DNA from: Halioglobus japonicus
Lineage (GTDB): Bacteria > Pseudomonadota > Gammaproteobacteria > Pseudomonadales > Halieaceae
DNA length: 64,000 nucleotides
Direction of reading: 5' to 3'
Assembly: GCF_001983995.1 (NCBI RefSeq)
Contig: NZ_CP019450.1
Location: 2,046,001 to 2,110,000, forward strand
Under the pieces are notes generated by a model. That model was not told the DNA's origin and ran no database searches. It saw only the letters and a list, made by a program, of their open reading frames with translations. Positions 18,256 to 28,932 of this stretch are shown here, in pieces (the stretch's first letter is position 1; each line of letters starts with the position of its first letter). A program made the position numbers and the translations under genes.

Positions 18256-20055
18256 GTGAGCGACCTCCAACACATCCGAAATTTCTCCATCATTGCCCAT
18301 ATCGATCACGGCAAATCGACGCTGGCTGACCGCTTTATCCAGGCCTGCGGTGGTCTGTCCGATCGTGAGATGGAGCAGCAGGTGCTCGATTCCATGGATA
18401 TCGAGCGCGAGCGCGGTATCACGATCAAGGCACAGAGTGTCACCCTGGATTACAAGGCCAGGAATGGCGAGACCTACCAGCTCAATTTCATTGATACCCC
18501 GGGCCACGTGGACTTTTCCTACGAAGTGTCACGTTCTCTTGCGGCCTGTGAGGGTGCTCTGTTAGTGGTAGATGCCGGGCAGGGGGTTGAAGCCCAGTCG
18601 GTTGCCAACTGCTACACCGCCATCGAGCAGGGGCTGGAAGTGCTGCCCATTCTCAACAAAATGGACCTGCCACAGGCCGACCCTGACCGGGTGAAGATCG
18701 AGATCGAGGAAATTATCGGCATCGATTCCACCAACGCTGTGCCCGTATCGGCGAAATCAGGTATGGGTATCGAGGATGCGCTGGAATATCTGGTTGAGGA
18801 AATTTCCCCGCCCGAGGGCGATCGCGATGCACCGTTACAGGCGCTGATTATCGACTCATGGTTCGATAATTATCTGGGCGTTGTCTCGCTGGTGCGTGTG
18901 AAGCAGGGGGTGCTGCGTAAGCGCGACAAAATTGTGGCCAAGAGCCAGGGCAAGGCGCATCAGGTGGACAGCGTCGGCATTTTTACGCCCAAGCGGCACG
19001 AGAAAGATTGCCTGATGGCCGGCGAAGTGGGCTTTGTTGTGGCTGGCATCAAGGATATTCACGGCGCGCCTGTGGGCGATACGCTGGTGCACGAAAAGCA
19101 GCAGGATGTGCCTGCGCTGCCCGGTTTCCAACAGGTCAAGCCCCAGGTATACGCGGGCATCTTTACGATTTCCTCTGATGACTACGAGGATTTCCGCGAT
19201 GCGCTGGGCAAGCTCACGCTCAACGATGCCTCGCTGTTCTATGAGCCGGAGAGCTCTGACGCCCTTGGCTTTGGTTTTCGCTGTGGTTTCCTGGGCATGC
19301 TGCACATGGAAATTATCCAGGAGCGCCTGGAGCGCGAGTACGATCTTGATCTGATTACGACTGCGCCCACGGTAATCTATGAGGTGGTCACCAAAAACGG
19401 TGAAACCATTAAGGTCGATAACCCCTCATCACTACCGGACGTGGCTGATATCGAGGAGATGCGCGAGCCCATCGCCCGTTGCAATATTCTGGTCCCCCAG
19501 GATTATCTGGGTAATGTGATTACCCTGTGTGTAGAGAAGCGTGGTGTACAGAAGGACATGCAGTTCCTCGGCGCCCAGGTGCAGGTGGTATACGACATCC
19601 CCATGGCCGAAGTGGTGCTGGATTTCTTTGATCGCCTGAAATCGGTCAGCCGCGGCTATGCCTCTCTGGACTACAGTTTTGAGCGTTTTGAAACGGCTAA
19701 ACTGTCGCGCCTGGACGTGCTGATTAACGGCGATCGCGTCGATGCGCTGGCAGTGATTGTCCACCAAGACCAGGTACAGTATCGCGGTCGTGCGCTGACC
19801 GAAAAAATGAAAGAGCTCATTCCAAGGCAGATGTTTGACGTGGCGATCCAGGCAGCCGTCGGCGGCAAGATTGTGGCGCGTACCACGGTGAAAGCCCTGC
19901 GCAAGAACGTCACCGCAAAATGTTATGGTGGCGACGCGACCCGAAAGAAGAAGCTGCTCGAGAAGCAGAAAGCGGGCAAGAAACGCATGAAGCAGGTAGG
20001 CAGCGTGGAAATCCCCCAGTCGGCTTTCCTCGCAGTACTTAAGGTAGACAGCTAG
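18256..20055 (+). CDS. lepA: elongation factor 4 (LepA)
   Basis: Ribosome-bound GTPase involved in initiation/elongation quality. The GTG at 18256 gives 599 residues, exactly the E. coli length, starting [21 protein letters not shown]. GTPase motifs [17 protein letters not shown] and NKMDLP are intact, as is the C-terminal domain with [16 protein letters not shown]. It precedes lepB by 12 bp, the classical lepA-lepB operon. Confidence 0.97.
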   Translation: MSDLQHIRNFSIIAHIDHGKSTLADRFIQACGGLSDREMEQQVLDSMDIERERGITIKAQSVTLDYKARNGETYQLNFIDTPGHVDFSYEVSRSLAACEGALLVVDAGQGVEAQSVANCYTAIEQGLEVLPILNKMDLPQADPDRVKIEIEEIIGIDSTNAVPVSAKSGMGIEDALEYLVEEISPPEGDRDAPLQALIIDSWFDNYLGVVSLVRVKQGVLRKRDKIVAKSQGKAHQVDSVGIFTPKRHEKDCLMAGEVGFVVAGIKDIHGAPVGDTLVHEKQQDVPALPGFQQVKPQVYAGIFTISSDDYEDFRDALGKLTLNDASLFYEPESSDALGFGFRCGFLGMLHMEIIQERLEREYDLDLITTAPTVIYEVVTKNGETIKVDNPSSLPDVADIEEMREPIARCNILVPQDYLGNVITLCVEKRGVQKDMQFLGAQVQVVYDIPMAEVVLDFFDRLKSVSRGYASLDYSFERFETAKLSRLDVLINGDRVDALAVIVHQDQVQYRGRALTEKMKELIPRQMFDVAIQAAVGGKIVARTTVKALRKNVTAKCYGGDATRKKKLLEKQKAGKKRMKQVGSVEIPQSAFLAVLKVDS

Positions 20056-20067
20056 GACGGACCCTGA

Positions 20068-20916
20068 ATGAGTGGTATGACAATCGATTTTCCCCTGATC
20101 CTGGTCATCCTGGTCGGCGGTACCGGCCTGGTATGGCTGCTGGATGCGCTGTTTCTGGCCCCAGGGCGACGCAAGACCATTGCTGGACTGCAGGAGCAGT
20201 ACCCGGATTGGGAGGCAGAGGGCAGCCCGCAGCGAGAGCAGTTTCGCGCCGGCGTAGCCAGCCAGGCTGCGGAGCCGGTGGTGGTCGAATATGCGCGGTC
20301 GTTCTTCCCGGTCTTGTTTGTGGTGTTCGTGTTGCGCTCGTTTCTGGTCGAGCCGTTCCAGATTCCGTCGTCGTCCATGGTTCCCACGCTGCAGGTGGGC
20401 GATTACATCCTGGTGAACAAGTTCACCTACGGCATCCGCCTTCCGGTAACGCGCACCAAAGTCGCGGACCTGAATGAACCGGAGCGCGGTGATGTGATGG
20501 TGTTTTTCCCGCCCCACATGAATGACACCTACTACATCAAACGCGTGGTCGGTTTGCCCGGGGACACGGTGAGTTACCGCAATAAGCGCCTGTTTGTGAA
20601 TGGCGAACAGGTCAGTCGCGAAGAAGTGGCCATTATTCCGGGTCCCAATGTGCGTCAGCGTGTTGGTCTTGAGACGCTGGGCGAGGCCCGCCATCTGATG
20701 CAGGTCGACGAGGGCCGCATGCCCCGTGACTTCACGGTGCTGGTGCGTCCGGGACACTACTTCATGATGGGCGACAATCGCGACAATAGCTCCGATAGTC
20801 GCGTTTGGGGTCAGGTCCCCGAAAAGGATATAGTAGGCAAGGCTTTCGCGATCTGGATGCACTGGGACTCGTTCCTGAGTATCCCCAGCTTCAGCCGCGT
20901 TGGCCTGATTGAATGA
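20068..20916 (+). CDS. lepB: signal peptidase I
   Basis: Inner-membrane protease (282 residues) that removes Sec signal peptides. Two N-terminal membrane segments (about residues 7-29 and 80-95) precede the catalytic Ser in PSSSMVPTL and the catalytic Lys in YYIKRVVGLPGD; GDNRDNSSDSRVWG is box E. Placed between lepA and the DUF4845 gene as in relatives. Confidence 0.96.
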   Translation: MSGMTIDFPLILVILVGGTGLVWLLDALFLAPGRRKTIAGLQEQYPDWEAEGSPQREQFRAGVASQAAEPVVVEYARSFFPVLFVVFVLRSFLVEPFQIPSSSMVPTLQVGDYILVNKFTYGIRLPVTRTKVADLNEPERGDVMVFFPPHMNDTYYIKRVVGLPGDTVSYRNKRLFVNGEQVSREEVAIIPGPNVRQRVGLETLGEARHLMQVDEGRMPRDFTVLVRPGHYFMMGDNRDNSSDSRVWGQVPEKDIVGKAFAIWMHWDSFLSIPSFSRVGLIE

Positions 20917-20961
20917 CTATAATTAATTAGCAGCAAACGGAATAGCTCAGGGGAAGCGGAT

Positions 20962-21348
20962 ATGCGTCAACGTCAACGTCAAGCAGGTATGGGCCTGTTC
21001 GGTGGTCTGATCATCGCCATGATGGCCGGTTTTTATGTGCTTTGCATCGTGAAAATTGTCCCGGTGTACTCTGAGTATGAGTCCATCAAACACATCCTCA
21101 CAACGATCTCCGACGAACACAAACCCAATGTGACGACCATTGGCGAGATGCGTCGGCGCCTGGCCAACCTGTTTAACTCCAACCAGATCAAGGCGATCAA
21201 GGTGAAGGACGTCCAGTTCTATCGCAAGGGCGGCAAGATGTATATCGATGGCCGCTACGAGGGCCGGGTCAATGCCATCGCCAATCTCGATCTGGTGCTG
21301 CGTTTTGACGACCTGCTGTTCGTGGCGGGACAGCCCAACGTCAAGTGA
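20962..21348 (+). CDS. DUF4845 domain membrane protein
   Basis: 128-residue protein with one N-terminal membrane helix ([21 protein letters not shown]) and a periplasmic-type remainder; the conserved YSEYESIK follows the helix. Function unknown. It is regularly found between lepB and rnc in gammaproteobacteria, and its stop overlaps the rnc start (GTGA), so it is part of the operon. A GGGGAAGCGG ribosome binding site precedes the ATG. Confidence 0.85.
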   Translation: MRQRQRQAGMGLFGGLIIAMMAGFYVLCIVKIVPVYSEYESIKHILTTISDEHKPNVTTIGEMRRRLANLFNSNQIKAIKVKDVQFYRKGGKMYIDGRYEGRVNAIANLDLVLRFDDLLFVAGQPNVK

Positions 21349-22037
21349 ATGACCGCGAGCTAAAGGCCGCGCGCCTGCAGCGCGCTCTCGGTTATGAGTT
21401 TGCAGACCGCAGTCTGCTTGAGCTGGCGCTGACCCATCGTAGCGCCGGTAACCGCAACAATGAGCGGCTGGAGTTTCTCGGCGACTCCATCGTAAATCAC
21501 ATCATTGCCGAACAGCTTTACCACAAGTTTCCCGATGCCCGCGAGGGAGATATGAGTCGCATGCGCGCCGCCCTGGTTAAAGGTGACACCCTGGCGGAGG
21601 TAGCTCAGGAATTGGAGCTGGGTGAGCATTTGACCCTCGGCGCCGGCGAGCGCAAGAGCGGTGGAAGGCGACGTACGTCTATTCTCGCGGATGCCCTGGA
21701 GGCCGTGACCGGCGCTATTTTACTCGACAGCGATGTCGAAACCTGTCGCCGCTGTGTGCTGGCCTGGTTTAGTACGCGACTTGAAGAACTGGACCTGGGC
21801 AGCGCGGGTAAGGACGCCAAGACCAGTCTGCAGGAGTACTTGCAGGGGCGTGGCAAGCCACTGCCCGAGTACGAATTACTCGGTGTGCTCGGCGATGATC
21901 ACAATCAGCAGTTCCATGTCGCCTGCCGTCTCACCAAGCCGGCGCTGGTGGTGGAAGGTGCGGGGAGCAGTCGTCGCAAGGCCGAGCAGGCCGCTGCTCG
22001 CACTGCGCTTGAGAGGTTGAACGCCTATGGCAAGTGA
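21345..22037 (+). CDS. rnc: ribonuclease III
   Basis: Double-strand-specific endoribonuclease for rRNA and mRNA processing. The 230-residue protein has the signature [14 protein letters not shown] and a C-terminal double-stranded RNA-binding domain ([18 protein letters not shown]). The start is GTG at 21345, four bases into the end of the preceding gene; the 3' end overlaps era by 11 bases. Confidence 0.96.
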   Translation: MNDRELKAARLQRALGYEFADRSLLELALTHRSAGNRNNERLEFLGDSIVNHIIAEQLYHKFPDAREGDMSRMRAALVKGDTLAEVAQELELGEHLTLGAGERKSGGRRRTSILADALEAVTGAILLDSDVETCRRCVLAWFSTRLEELDLGSAGKDAKTSLQEYLQGRGKPLPEYELLGVLGDDHNQQFHVACRLTKPALVVEGAGSSRRKAEQAAARTALERLNAYGK

Positions 22038-22926
22038 ATCCAAACGCTGTGGCTATGTCGCCATTGTCGGGCGCCCGAACGTGGGCAAGTCTACGCTGCT
22101 CAATCACATACTCGGCCAGAAAATCAGTATCACCTCGCGCAAGCCCCAGACGACCCGCCACCAGGTGCTGGGCATTAAGACCGAGGACGATCACCAGATT
22201 ATTTTTGTCGACACACCCGGGCTGCACAAGGCCGCTGAGAAGGCCATCAACCGCTATATGAACCGAGCTGCGAGTTCGGCGATCAAAGATGTGGATCTGG
22301 TGCTGTTTCTGGTTGACCGCACCGCTTGGACCGACGAGGACGAAATGGTCCTGCAACAGGTGGTGCAATCGGGTCTGCCAGCGGTACTGGTGGTGAACAA
22401 GGTAGACCTGCTGGACGATAAGGCCGTATTGCTGCCCCACCTGCAGATGCTGGCCGATAAAGCCGATTTCAAGGCGGTGATTCCTGCTTCGGCGCTGCGG
22501 CAGCACAACGTCGATGAACTGGAGGCAGAGATTCTCAAATACCTGCCGGAGTCAGAGCACTTTTTTCCTGAAGAACAGATTACCAACCGCAGCCAGCGCT
22601 TTCTTGCCGCGGAGATCGTGCGCGAAAAAATCATGCGCCAGTTGGGCGACGAGTTGCCCTACGCTGTGACCGTGGAAATCGAAGAGTTTGCCTACGACGA
22701 GGGCATTGTGCATATCTCCGCGCTGATTCTTGTCGAGCGCGACGGACAGAAAAAAATCATTATTGGTGAGAAGGGCAGTCGTCTGCGTTCGATCGGCACT
22801 GAAGCGCGCCGAGATATGGAGCGCTTGTTCGATAATAAAGTGATGCTGCGGCTGTGGGTGAAAGTCAAATCGGGTTGGTCTGACGATGAGCGCGCTTTGC
22901 GCAGTCTCGGCTACGACGATATCTGA
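22027..22926 (+). CDS. era: GTPase Era
   Basis: Ribosome-assembly GTPase of 299 residues that binds 16S rRNA. G1 [10 protein letters not shown]3 DTPGLHK and G4 NKVD are present, with a C-terminal KH domain ([13 protein letters not shown]). It overlaps rnc, forming the conserved rnc-era pair, and is followed by recO after 19 bases. Confidence 0.97.
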   Translation: MASESKRCGYVAIVGRPNVGKSTLLNHILGQKISITSRKPQTTRHQVLGIKTEDDHQIIFVDTPGLHKAAEKAINRYMNRAASSAIKDVDLVLFLVDRTAWTDEDEMVLQQVVQSGLPAVLVVNKVDLLDDKAVLLPHLQMLADKADFKAVIPASALRQHNVDELEAEILKYLPESEHFFPEEQITNRSQRFLAAEIVREKIMRQLGDELPYAVTVEIEEFAYDEGIVHISALILVERDGQKKIIIGEKGSRLRSIGTEARRDMERLFDNKVMLRLWVKVKSGWSDDERALRSLGYDDI

Positions 22927-22945
22927 ACCGTCGCCGGTGTAGCCC

Positions 22946-23662
22946 ATGCGAGTATCGCTGCAACCAGGCTACGTGCTGCACAGCCGCCCCTATCGGGATT
23001 CGAGTAACCTTCTGGAAGTCTTTTCCGCCGAACACGGCCGCGTCAGTCTTGTGGCCAAGGGAGCACGGCGCAAAACCCGCGGTGGCAGCCAGGCGGCGCT
23101 GCTGCAGCCATTTTCACCACTGTTGATCAGTTTTACCGGTCGCTCCGAGCTCAAGACCCTTACCCAGGTGGAGTCGGCGGGGCCCGCCACCCACTTGCGC
23201 AGTGAACGTCTCTACAGCGGCCTTTACCTGAATGAGATCCTGGTGCGTCTGTTGCATCGCCACGACCCTCATCCGCGCTTGTTTGCAGGCTATGCCGCCG
23301 CCGTGCAAGCCCTGGGTGAGGGTGTCGATGTGGAGCACGTGCTGCGGCGCTTCGAACTACAGCTGCTCGACGAACTGGGATATCGGCTGGATCTGGACCG
23401 GGAGGGCAGCAGCGGCGAACCGCTCGATGCAGCCACGTGGTACCTTTTCGATCCGGACACAGGCCTGCTGCCTTGCGCCGGCAGCAATGCCCAGAATCGC
23501 CCCGCTTATCTGGGCGAGGATTTACTGCAAATAGCCGCCGGGGTGTTCGATGGCAGCGCTCGGCTGACGGCGCGTCGATTGATGCGCCAGGCGCTGGCAG
23601 TGCACCTGGGAGACGCACCCTTGCGCAGTCGCGAGTTGTTTCGCGCCCAACCACAGGAGTGA
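22946..23662 (+). CDS. recO: DNA repair protein RecO
   Basis: Recombination mediator (238 residues) that loads RecA with RecR. The N-terminal OB fold (PGYVLHSRPYRDSSNLLEVFS, shortened to its core VLHSRPYRDSS) and the helical C-terminal domain are recognisable. There are no zinc-binding cysteine pairs, as usual in this class. In many gammaproteobacteria pdxJ follows; here acpS follows after 4 bases. Confidence 0.92.
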   Translation: MRVSLQPGYVLHSRPYRDSSNLLEVFSAEHGRVSLVAKGARRKTRGGSQAALLQPFSPLLISFTGRSELKTLTQVESAGPATHLRSERLYSGLYLNEILVRLLHRHDPHPRLFAGYAAAVQALGEGVDVEHVLRRFELQLLDELGYRLDLDREGSSGEPLDAATWYLFDPDTGLLPCAGSNAQNRPAYLGEDLLQIAAGVFDGSARLTARRLMRQALAVHLGDAPLRSRELFRAQPQE

Positions 23663-23666
23663 TTGA

Positions 23667-24038
23667 GTGATAGCGATAGGCACCGATATTCTGAAATTCG
23701 AGCGCATCGACGAGGTGTTGGGGCGCCTGGGTGATCGCTTTGTTGAGCGGATCCTGACCCCCGAGGAGCGTGTGGAATACGTCGCCAGTTCGCGTCCTGG
23801 CAATTTGCTCGCCAAGCGCTTTGCGGCCAAAGAGGCGGTTGCAAAATGCCTGGGAACGGGTATTGGGCGGGGGGTGAGTTGGCAGGATATATGCATAGTT
23901 CACGATGAGAACGGGGCCCCCGGTGTGGTGCTCAGTGGCGGCGCACTGGAAGTGGCCAGGACCCGGGGCGGTGCCAGGGTTTTGCTCAGCCTGGCAGATG
24001 AAACCGACTGTGTCGTTGCCTTTGCGGTGTTGTCCTGA
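23667..24038 (+). CDS. acpS: holo-[acyl-carrier-protein] synthase
   Basis: Transfers 4'-phosphopantetheine from CoA to acyl carrier protein. The 123-residue protein has the Mg-binding IGTDILKFERI at the N-terminus and RFAAKEAVAKCLGTG. It begins with GTG, 4 bases after recO. pdxJ, the usual intervening gene, is absent. Confidence 0.94.
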   Translation: MIAIGTDILKFERIDEVLGRLGDRFVERILTPEERVEYVASSRPGNLLAKRFAAKEAVAKCLGTGIGRGVSWQDICIVHDENGAPGVVLSGGALEVARTRGGARVLLSLADETDCVVAFAVLS

Positions 24039-24078
24039 GCCTGTACACTGCGCGGTGCGAAATAGAATGTGAAAAGCA

Positions 24079-24975
24079 ATGCCTGACTATCCAACGATAG
24101 AAGCCTGTATTGGCAATACTCCCCTTGTGCGCCTGCAGCGCCTACCCGGTGAGACCAGTAACACGCTGTTGGTCAAGCTGGAGGGGAATAACCCGGCTGG
24201 CTCGGTTAAAGACCGTCCTGCCATCAGCATGATCGCTCAGGCTGAAGCCCGCGGCGATATCCAGCCCGGCGATACTCTGATAGAAGCCACCAGTGGCAAT
24301 ACCGGCATTGCCCTGGCCATGGCCGCAGCCATTCGCGGCTATCCGCTCACGCTGATTATGCCCTCGCATATGAGTGATGAGCGCAAACTGTCCATGTCCG
24401 CCTATGGCGCCACATTGGTCGAAGTTTCCCAGGAGGAGGGCATGGAAGGCGCCCGGGATCTGGCTATGGCGATGCAGGCTCGCGGCGAGGGTCGGGTGCT
24501 GGATCAGTTCGCCAACCCGGACAACCCGCGCGCCCACCTGACCGGCACAGGGCCGGAGATCTGGCAGCAGACCGACGGCACCATCACGCACTTTGTCAGT
24601 TCAATGGGCACGACAGGCACCATAATGGGGACCTCGGCCTACCTCAAACAGCAGAATCCCGACATCCAGATTGTCGGCCTGCAACCCGAAGATGGTTCCA
24701 GTATCCCTGGGATTCGCCGCTGGCCGGAGGCTTATCTACCGGCGATCTATGATGCCGCCCGAGTCGATCGGGTGCTCGATATTTCCCAACCGGAATCTGA
24801 GCGGGTCATGCGCCGAATGGCCGCCGAGGAGGGAATTTTCTGTGGCGTCTCTTCAGGCGGGGCCGTGGCCGGAGCGCTGCGCCTGTCGGCGGAGCTTGAG
24901 AATGCCGTCATCGTGGCCATTATTTGCGATCGCGGCGACCGCTACTTATCGACCGGCGTGTTCGCAGGGTCCTGA
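24079..24975 (+). CDS. cysM: cysteine synthase B
   Basis: PLP enzyme (298 residues) making cysteine from O-acetylserine and sulfide or thiosulfate. The PLP lysine lies in SVKDRPA and the phosphate-binding loop is TSGNTG. The short C-terminal region and the position next to relA match CysM rather than CysK. Confidence 0.92.
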   Translation: MPDYPTIEACIGNTPLVRLQRLPGETSNTLLVKLEGNNPAGSVKDRPAISMIAQAEARGDIQPGDTLIEATSGNTGIALAMAAAIRGYPLTLIMPSHMSDERKLSMSAYGATLVEVSQEEGMEGARDLAMAMQARGEGRVLDQFANPDNPRAHLTGTGPEIWQQTDGTITHFVSSMGTTGTIMGTSAYLKQQNPDIQIVGLQPEDGSSIPGIRRWPEAYLPAIYDAARVDRVLDISQPESERVMRRMAAEEGIFCGVSSGGAVAGALRLSAELENAVIVAIICDRGDRYLSTGVFAGS

Positions 24976-24980
24976 ATTAC

Positions 24981-27215
24981 ATGGTCCAGGTTCGCAAACA
25001 ACTTCCCGACCCCGCCAGTGGCGCAGCCGTTGACCTCGATGAGTGGGTTGAACACCTGGCCATCAGCCTCGATGACCAGGATGGAGGCCAGTTGCTGGAA
25101 GCCTGTCGATTGCTGCAGCAATTGGCGGCAGGCGAGGGCGAAGACCCCGGCGACTGGGCGACCGAAAGCGACTGTTTCGCGGCGGGGCTGGACACCGCAC
25201 TGATTCTCGCGGAGCTGCACGTGGGGGCCTCCTGCCTGGTAGCCGGTGTGCTCTATCGGGCTGTGCGCGAGAAGCGAATTACCCTCGAAGAGGTGGGAGC
25301 CCGGTTCGGTGAAGAGGTAGAGGAGCTGTTACAGGGCGTATTGCGCATGGCTGCCATCGGCGAGCTGCGCCTGCACCAGGAGCATCCCGTGCTAGGCCAG
25401 GCACACGCCCAGAAAGACAACATACGCAAGATGTTGATTGCGCTCGTGGACGATGTGCGGGTGGCGCTGATCAAACTGGCGGAGCGGACCTGCGCGATCC
25501 GCGCGGTGAAGAATGACGAGGAGCGCCGTGAACTGGTCGCCCGGGAAGTCTTTGACGTGTATGCACCGCTGGCTCACCGGCTCGGCATTGGTCATCTCAA
25601 GTGGGAGCTTGAGGACTTGTCGTTCCGCTACATCTACACCGATGCCTATCGCAAAATTGCCCGGCTGTTGGACGGCAAGCGCCTGGAACGCGATCAGTTT
25701 ATCGTCGAGGTTAAAGAGTTGCTCAGTCGCGTCCTCGGTGGCGCTGGCCTTGAATTTGAAATCGAGGGTCGGGCGAAACACATTTACAGTATCTGGCGCA
25801 AAATGCAGCGCAAGGGTATTGGCTTTTCTCAGGTTTACGATATTCGCGCGGTGCGCATCCTGGTACCAGAGGTGAAGGACTGTTACGCGACGCTGGGGCT
25901 GGTGCATGGCCTGTGGCGCAACATTCCCAATGAGTTTGACGACTATATCGCCAACCCAAAAGAGAACGGCTATCGCTCACTGCATACCGCGGTAATCGGC
26001 CCGGAAGGAAAAATTCTGGAAGTACAGATCCGCACCCACCAGATGCATGAAGAAGCCGAGCTCGGGGTTTGTGCGCACTGGCGCTACAAGGGCTCTGATG
26101 GTGGTGATGGCATGGCCAGCACCTACGAGGAAAAAATTGCCTGGTTGCGCCAGGTACTCGATTGGCATGAGGAAACGGGTGACGCCGACGAGGTCGCCGA
26201 GCAATTCAGCTTCAATGTCGCTCAGGATCGGGTGTATGTCTTTACGCCAGATGGCGATGTCGTCAATCTCGCCCACGGCGCGACACCGCTGGATTTCGCC
26301 TATCACGTCCATACGGAAGTCGGTCATCGTTGTCGCGGCGCTAAAGTCAACGGATCGATCGTGCCCCTTACCTATGAGCTCAAGACCGGTGAGCGAGTTG
26401 AAATTCTCACCAGTAATGAAGGCCAGCCCAAGCGCGACTGGCTGCAGCCGGGGCTGGGCTATCTGCGCACCTCTCGGGCGCGAGCCAAGGTGCAGCACTG
26501 GTTCCGGTCCCAGGCGCGCGAGGAAAATATTGCCGCCGGGCGTCAGTTGCTGGAGCGGGAGTTCAGGCGTCTGGCGCTTACCAGCGTCGACTACCAGCGC
26601 ATCACTCGCAAAGTCAGTGCGAAATCCGTTGAGGACATGTTTGCGTTGGTCGGCTCCGGGGAACTCGCCTCCAGCCAGGTCCTGAATGCCGCCCAGGGCC
26701 TGGTAGAACGCCGCCCCGAACCCGAGCTCAAGCTGGCCCGGCCGGGTGCGACCCGCTACCGTAGCGAGGTGCAGGTGCATGGTGTTGGTAACCTGCTCAA
26801 TCACATGGCGGGTTGTTGCAAGCCGCTGCCCGGCGACGCCATTACCGGGTTCATTACCCAGGGTCGCGGCGTCAGTATTCACCGCACGGATTGCGCACGC
26901 CTCGTAAAACTCCAGGAGGCATCTCCGGAGCGGGTGATTGAAGTCGAATGGGGTGGCGCGCCCACCGATAACTACGAAGTGGATGTGGCGATTGAAGCCT
27001 ATGATCGCCACGGTCTGCTGCGCGATATTACCGGCTTATTCGCCAACGCCCATATCAATGTGTTGTCGATCAATACCCAGACCAACAAGAAGTCTCACAC
27101 TGCGACCATGCGCCTGCGGGTTGAAGTGCCAAATCTGGCGTCGCTATCCAAGCTTTTGGAGCGGATCAACCGTTTGCACAATGTGATTTCCGCGAATCGG
27201 TGCACAGCTGAATGA
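24981..27215 (+). CDS. relA: (p)ppGpp synthetase RelA
   Basis: Stringent-response GTP pyrophosphokinase, 744 residues from the ATG at 24981 (five bases after cysM), the E. coli length. The N-terminal region lacks the HD hydrolase motif (SCLVAGVLYRAVREKRI in its place), as in monofunctional RelA. The synthetase domain has EFDDYIANPKENGYRSLHTA, an acidic EFDD signature. TGS (DRVYVFTPDGDVV), zinc-finger-like AGCCKPLPGD and C-terminal ACT domains follow. It overlaps mazG by four bases (ATGA). Confidence 0.96.
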   Translation: MVQVRKQLPDPASGAAVDLDEWVEHLAISLDDQDGGQLLEACRLLQQLAAGEGEDPGDWATESDCFAAGLDTALILAELHVGASCLVAGVLYRAVREKRITLEEVGARFGEEVEELLQGVLRMAAIGELRLHQEHPVLGQAHAQKDNIRKMLIALVDDVRVALIKLAERTCAIRAVKNDEERRELVAREVFDVYAPLAHRLGIGHLKWELEDLSFRYIYTDAYRKIARLLDGKRLERDQFIVEVKELLSRVLGGAGLEFEIEGRAKHIYSIWRKMQRKGIGFSQVYDIRAVRILVPEVKDCYATLGLVHGLWRNIPNEFDDYIANPKENGYRSLHTAVIGPEGKILEVQIRTHQMHEEAELGVCAHWRYKGSDGGDGMASTYEEKIAWLRQVLDWHEETGDADEVAEQFSFNVAQDRVYVFTPDGDVVNLAHGATPLDFAYHVHTEVGHRCRGAKVNGSIVPLTYELKTGERVEILTSNEGQPKRDWLQPGLGYLRTSRARAKVQHWFRSQAREENIAAGRQLLEREFRRLALTSVDYQRITRKVSAKSVEDMFALVGSGELASSQVLNAAQGLVERRPEPELKLARPGATRYRSEVQVHGVGNLLNHMAGCCKPLPGDAITGFITQGRGVSIHRTDCARLVKLQEASPERVIEVEWGGAPTDNYEVDVAIEAYDRHGLLRDITGLFANAHINVLSINTQTNKKSHTATMRLRVEVPNLASLSKLLERINRLHNVISANRCTAE

Positions 27216-28024
27216 GCCGCAGTCAATATACGATCGACGATTTGCTCAGGGTGATGGAGCGTTTACGCGATCCGGAGCACGGCTGTCCCTGGGACCTCAG
27301 GCAGGACTTCGCCAGTATCGTGCCGTCGACGCTGGAAGAGTGCTACGAACTGGCGCACGCCATTGAAGAACAGGATTTCGGTCATGTTGCCGAGGAGCTT
27401 GGCGATGTGTTGTTCCAGGTGATTTTCTACAGTCAGCTGGGGCGAGAGCAGCAGTTGTTCGAATTTGGCGAAATTGTCGATACCCTGGTTGCGAAACTGG
27501 TACGGCGTCACCCGCACGTGTTCGCCAATGGTGATATCGAAGGAGTCGTCGGCGGTAATATCACTGAAGCTGAGGTCAACGCCAGCTGGGAAGCCATAAA
27601 ACAGCAGGAGCGTGGCGAGCGTGACCTTCATGACATCCTGGCGGATGTCCCGGTAGCGCTGCCGGCACTGCCGCGGGCACAAAAGCTGCAGAAGCGGGCT
27701 GCCTCAGTCGGCTTTGACTGGCCGGATGTGGAGCCGGTGCTGGAAAAACTGGAGGAAGAAATCGGTGAATTGCGGGCTGCACTTCGTGAGGGAGAGGCTG
27801 CCGAGATTGAATCCGAGATGGGAGATGTGCTGTTTTCCGGCGTCAATCTGGCCCGTCACCTAAAGCTGGATGCCGAAACGACTTTGCGCCGCGCCTCGAG
27901 TAAATTCGAGCAGAGATTCCAAGCTATGGAGAAAATAGCGCGCAAGAATGGCGAGTCTCTCGACCAGCTCGACGAGGCTGCTCTGGACGCCCTTTGGGAG
28001 CGTGCCAAGGCCGCTCGGTCCTAG
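27212..28024 (+). CDS. mazG: nucleoside triphosphate pyrophosphohydrolase MazG
   Basis: 270-residue tandem-domain MazG, hydrolysing NTPs/dNTPs and in E. coli lowering ppGpp under stress. Metal-binding EECYELAHAIE and AEELGDVLFQV mark domain one; a second helical copy (EEEIGELRAALREGEAAEIE) follows. The ATG overlaps the relA stop, as in the relA-mazG unit of E. coli. Confidence 0.95.
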   Translation: MSRSQYTIDDLLRVMERLRDPEHGCPWDLRQDFASIVPSTLEECYELAHAIEEQDFGHVAEELGDVLFQVIFYSQLGREQQLFEFGEIVDTLVAKLVRRHPHVFANGDIEGVVGGNITEAEVNASWEAIKQQERGERDLHDILADVPVALPALPRAQKLQKRAASVGFDWPDVEPVLEKLEEEIGELRAALREGEAAEIESEMGDVLFSGVNLARHLKLDAETTLRRASSKFEQRFQAMEKIARKNGESLDQLDEAALDALWERAKAARS

Positions 28025-28108
28025 CGAAAGGTAGGGGTTGTATCCGCGCAACCCGCTGTGTATGGTTACTTTCCTCCCACGTTACCAACCTAGCCAAGCC
28101 GCTGTTGA

Positions 28109-28786
<678 letters not shown>

Positions 28787-28811
28787 AGCGTAAAAACGGT
28801 TTTTGCAGTAG

Positions 28812-28838
28812 AAAAGGAGCCGCCGGCTCCTTTTTTTT
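28812..28838 (+). terminator. intrinsic terminator after adk
   Basis: AAAAGGAGCC and GGCTCCTTTT pair around a GCC loop and are followed by a run of eight T. It lies 26 bp after the adk stop. Confidence 0.88.
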
Positions 28839-28932
28839 GCCTATGAAAAACCGTTTGCATTTGTTGTAAGCCTTTAACTTTGTTGCTATTTTTGAATTGC
28901 GTTACCTAATAACTTCCCTGGAGATGAACGTA

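Noticed and set aside
19432..20862. 476-residue minus-strand frame over lepA and lepB
   Set aside because: Antisense to two conserved genes, His/Gln-rich text typical of shadow frames.
25977..27011. 344-residue minus-strand frame opposite relA
   Set aside because: Antisense shadow of relA; no motif and no start signal.
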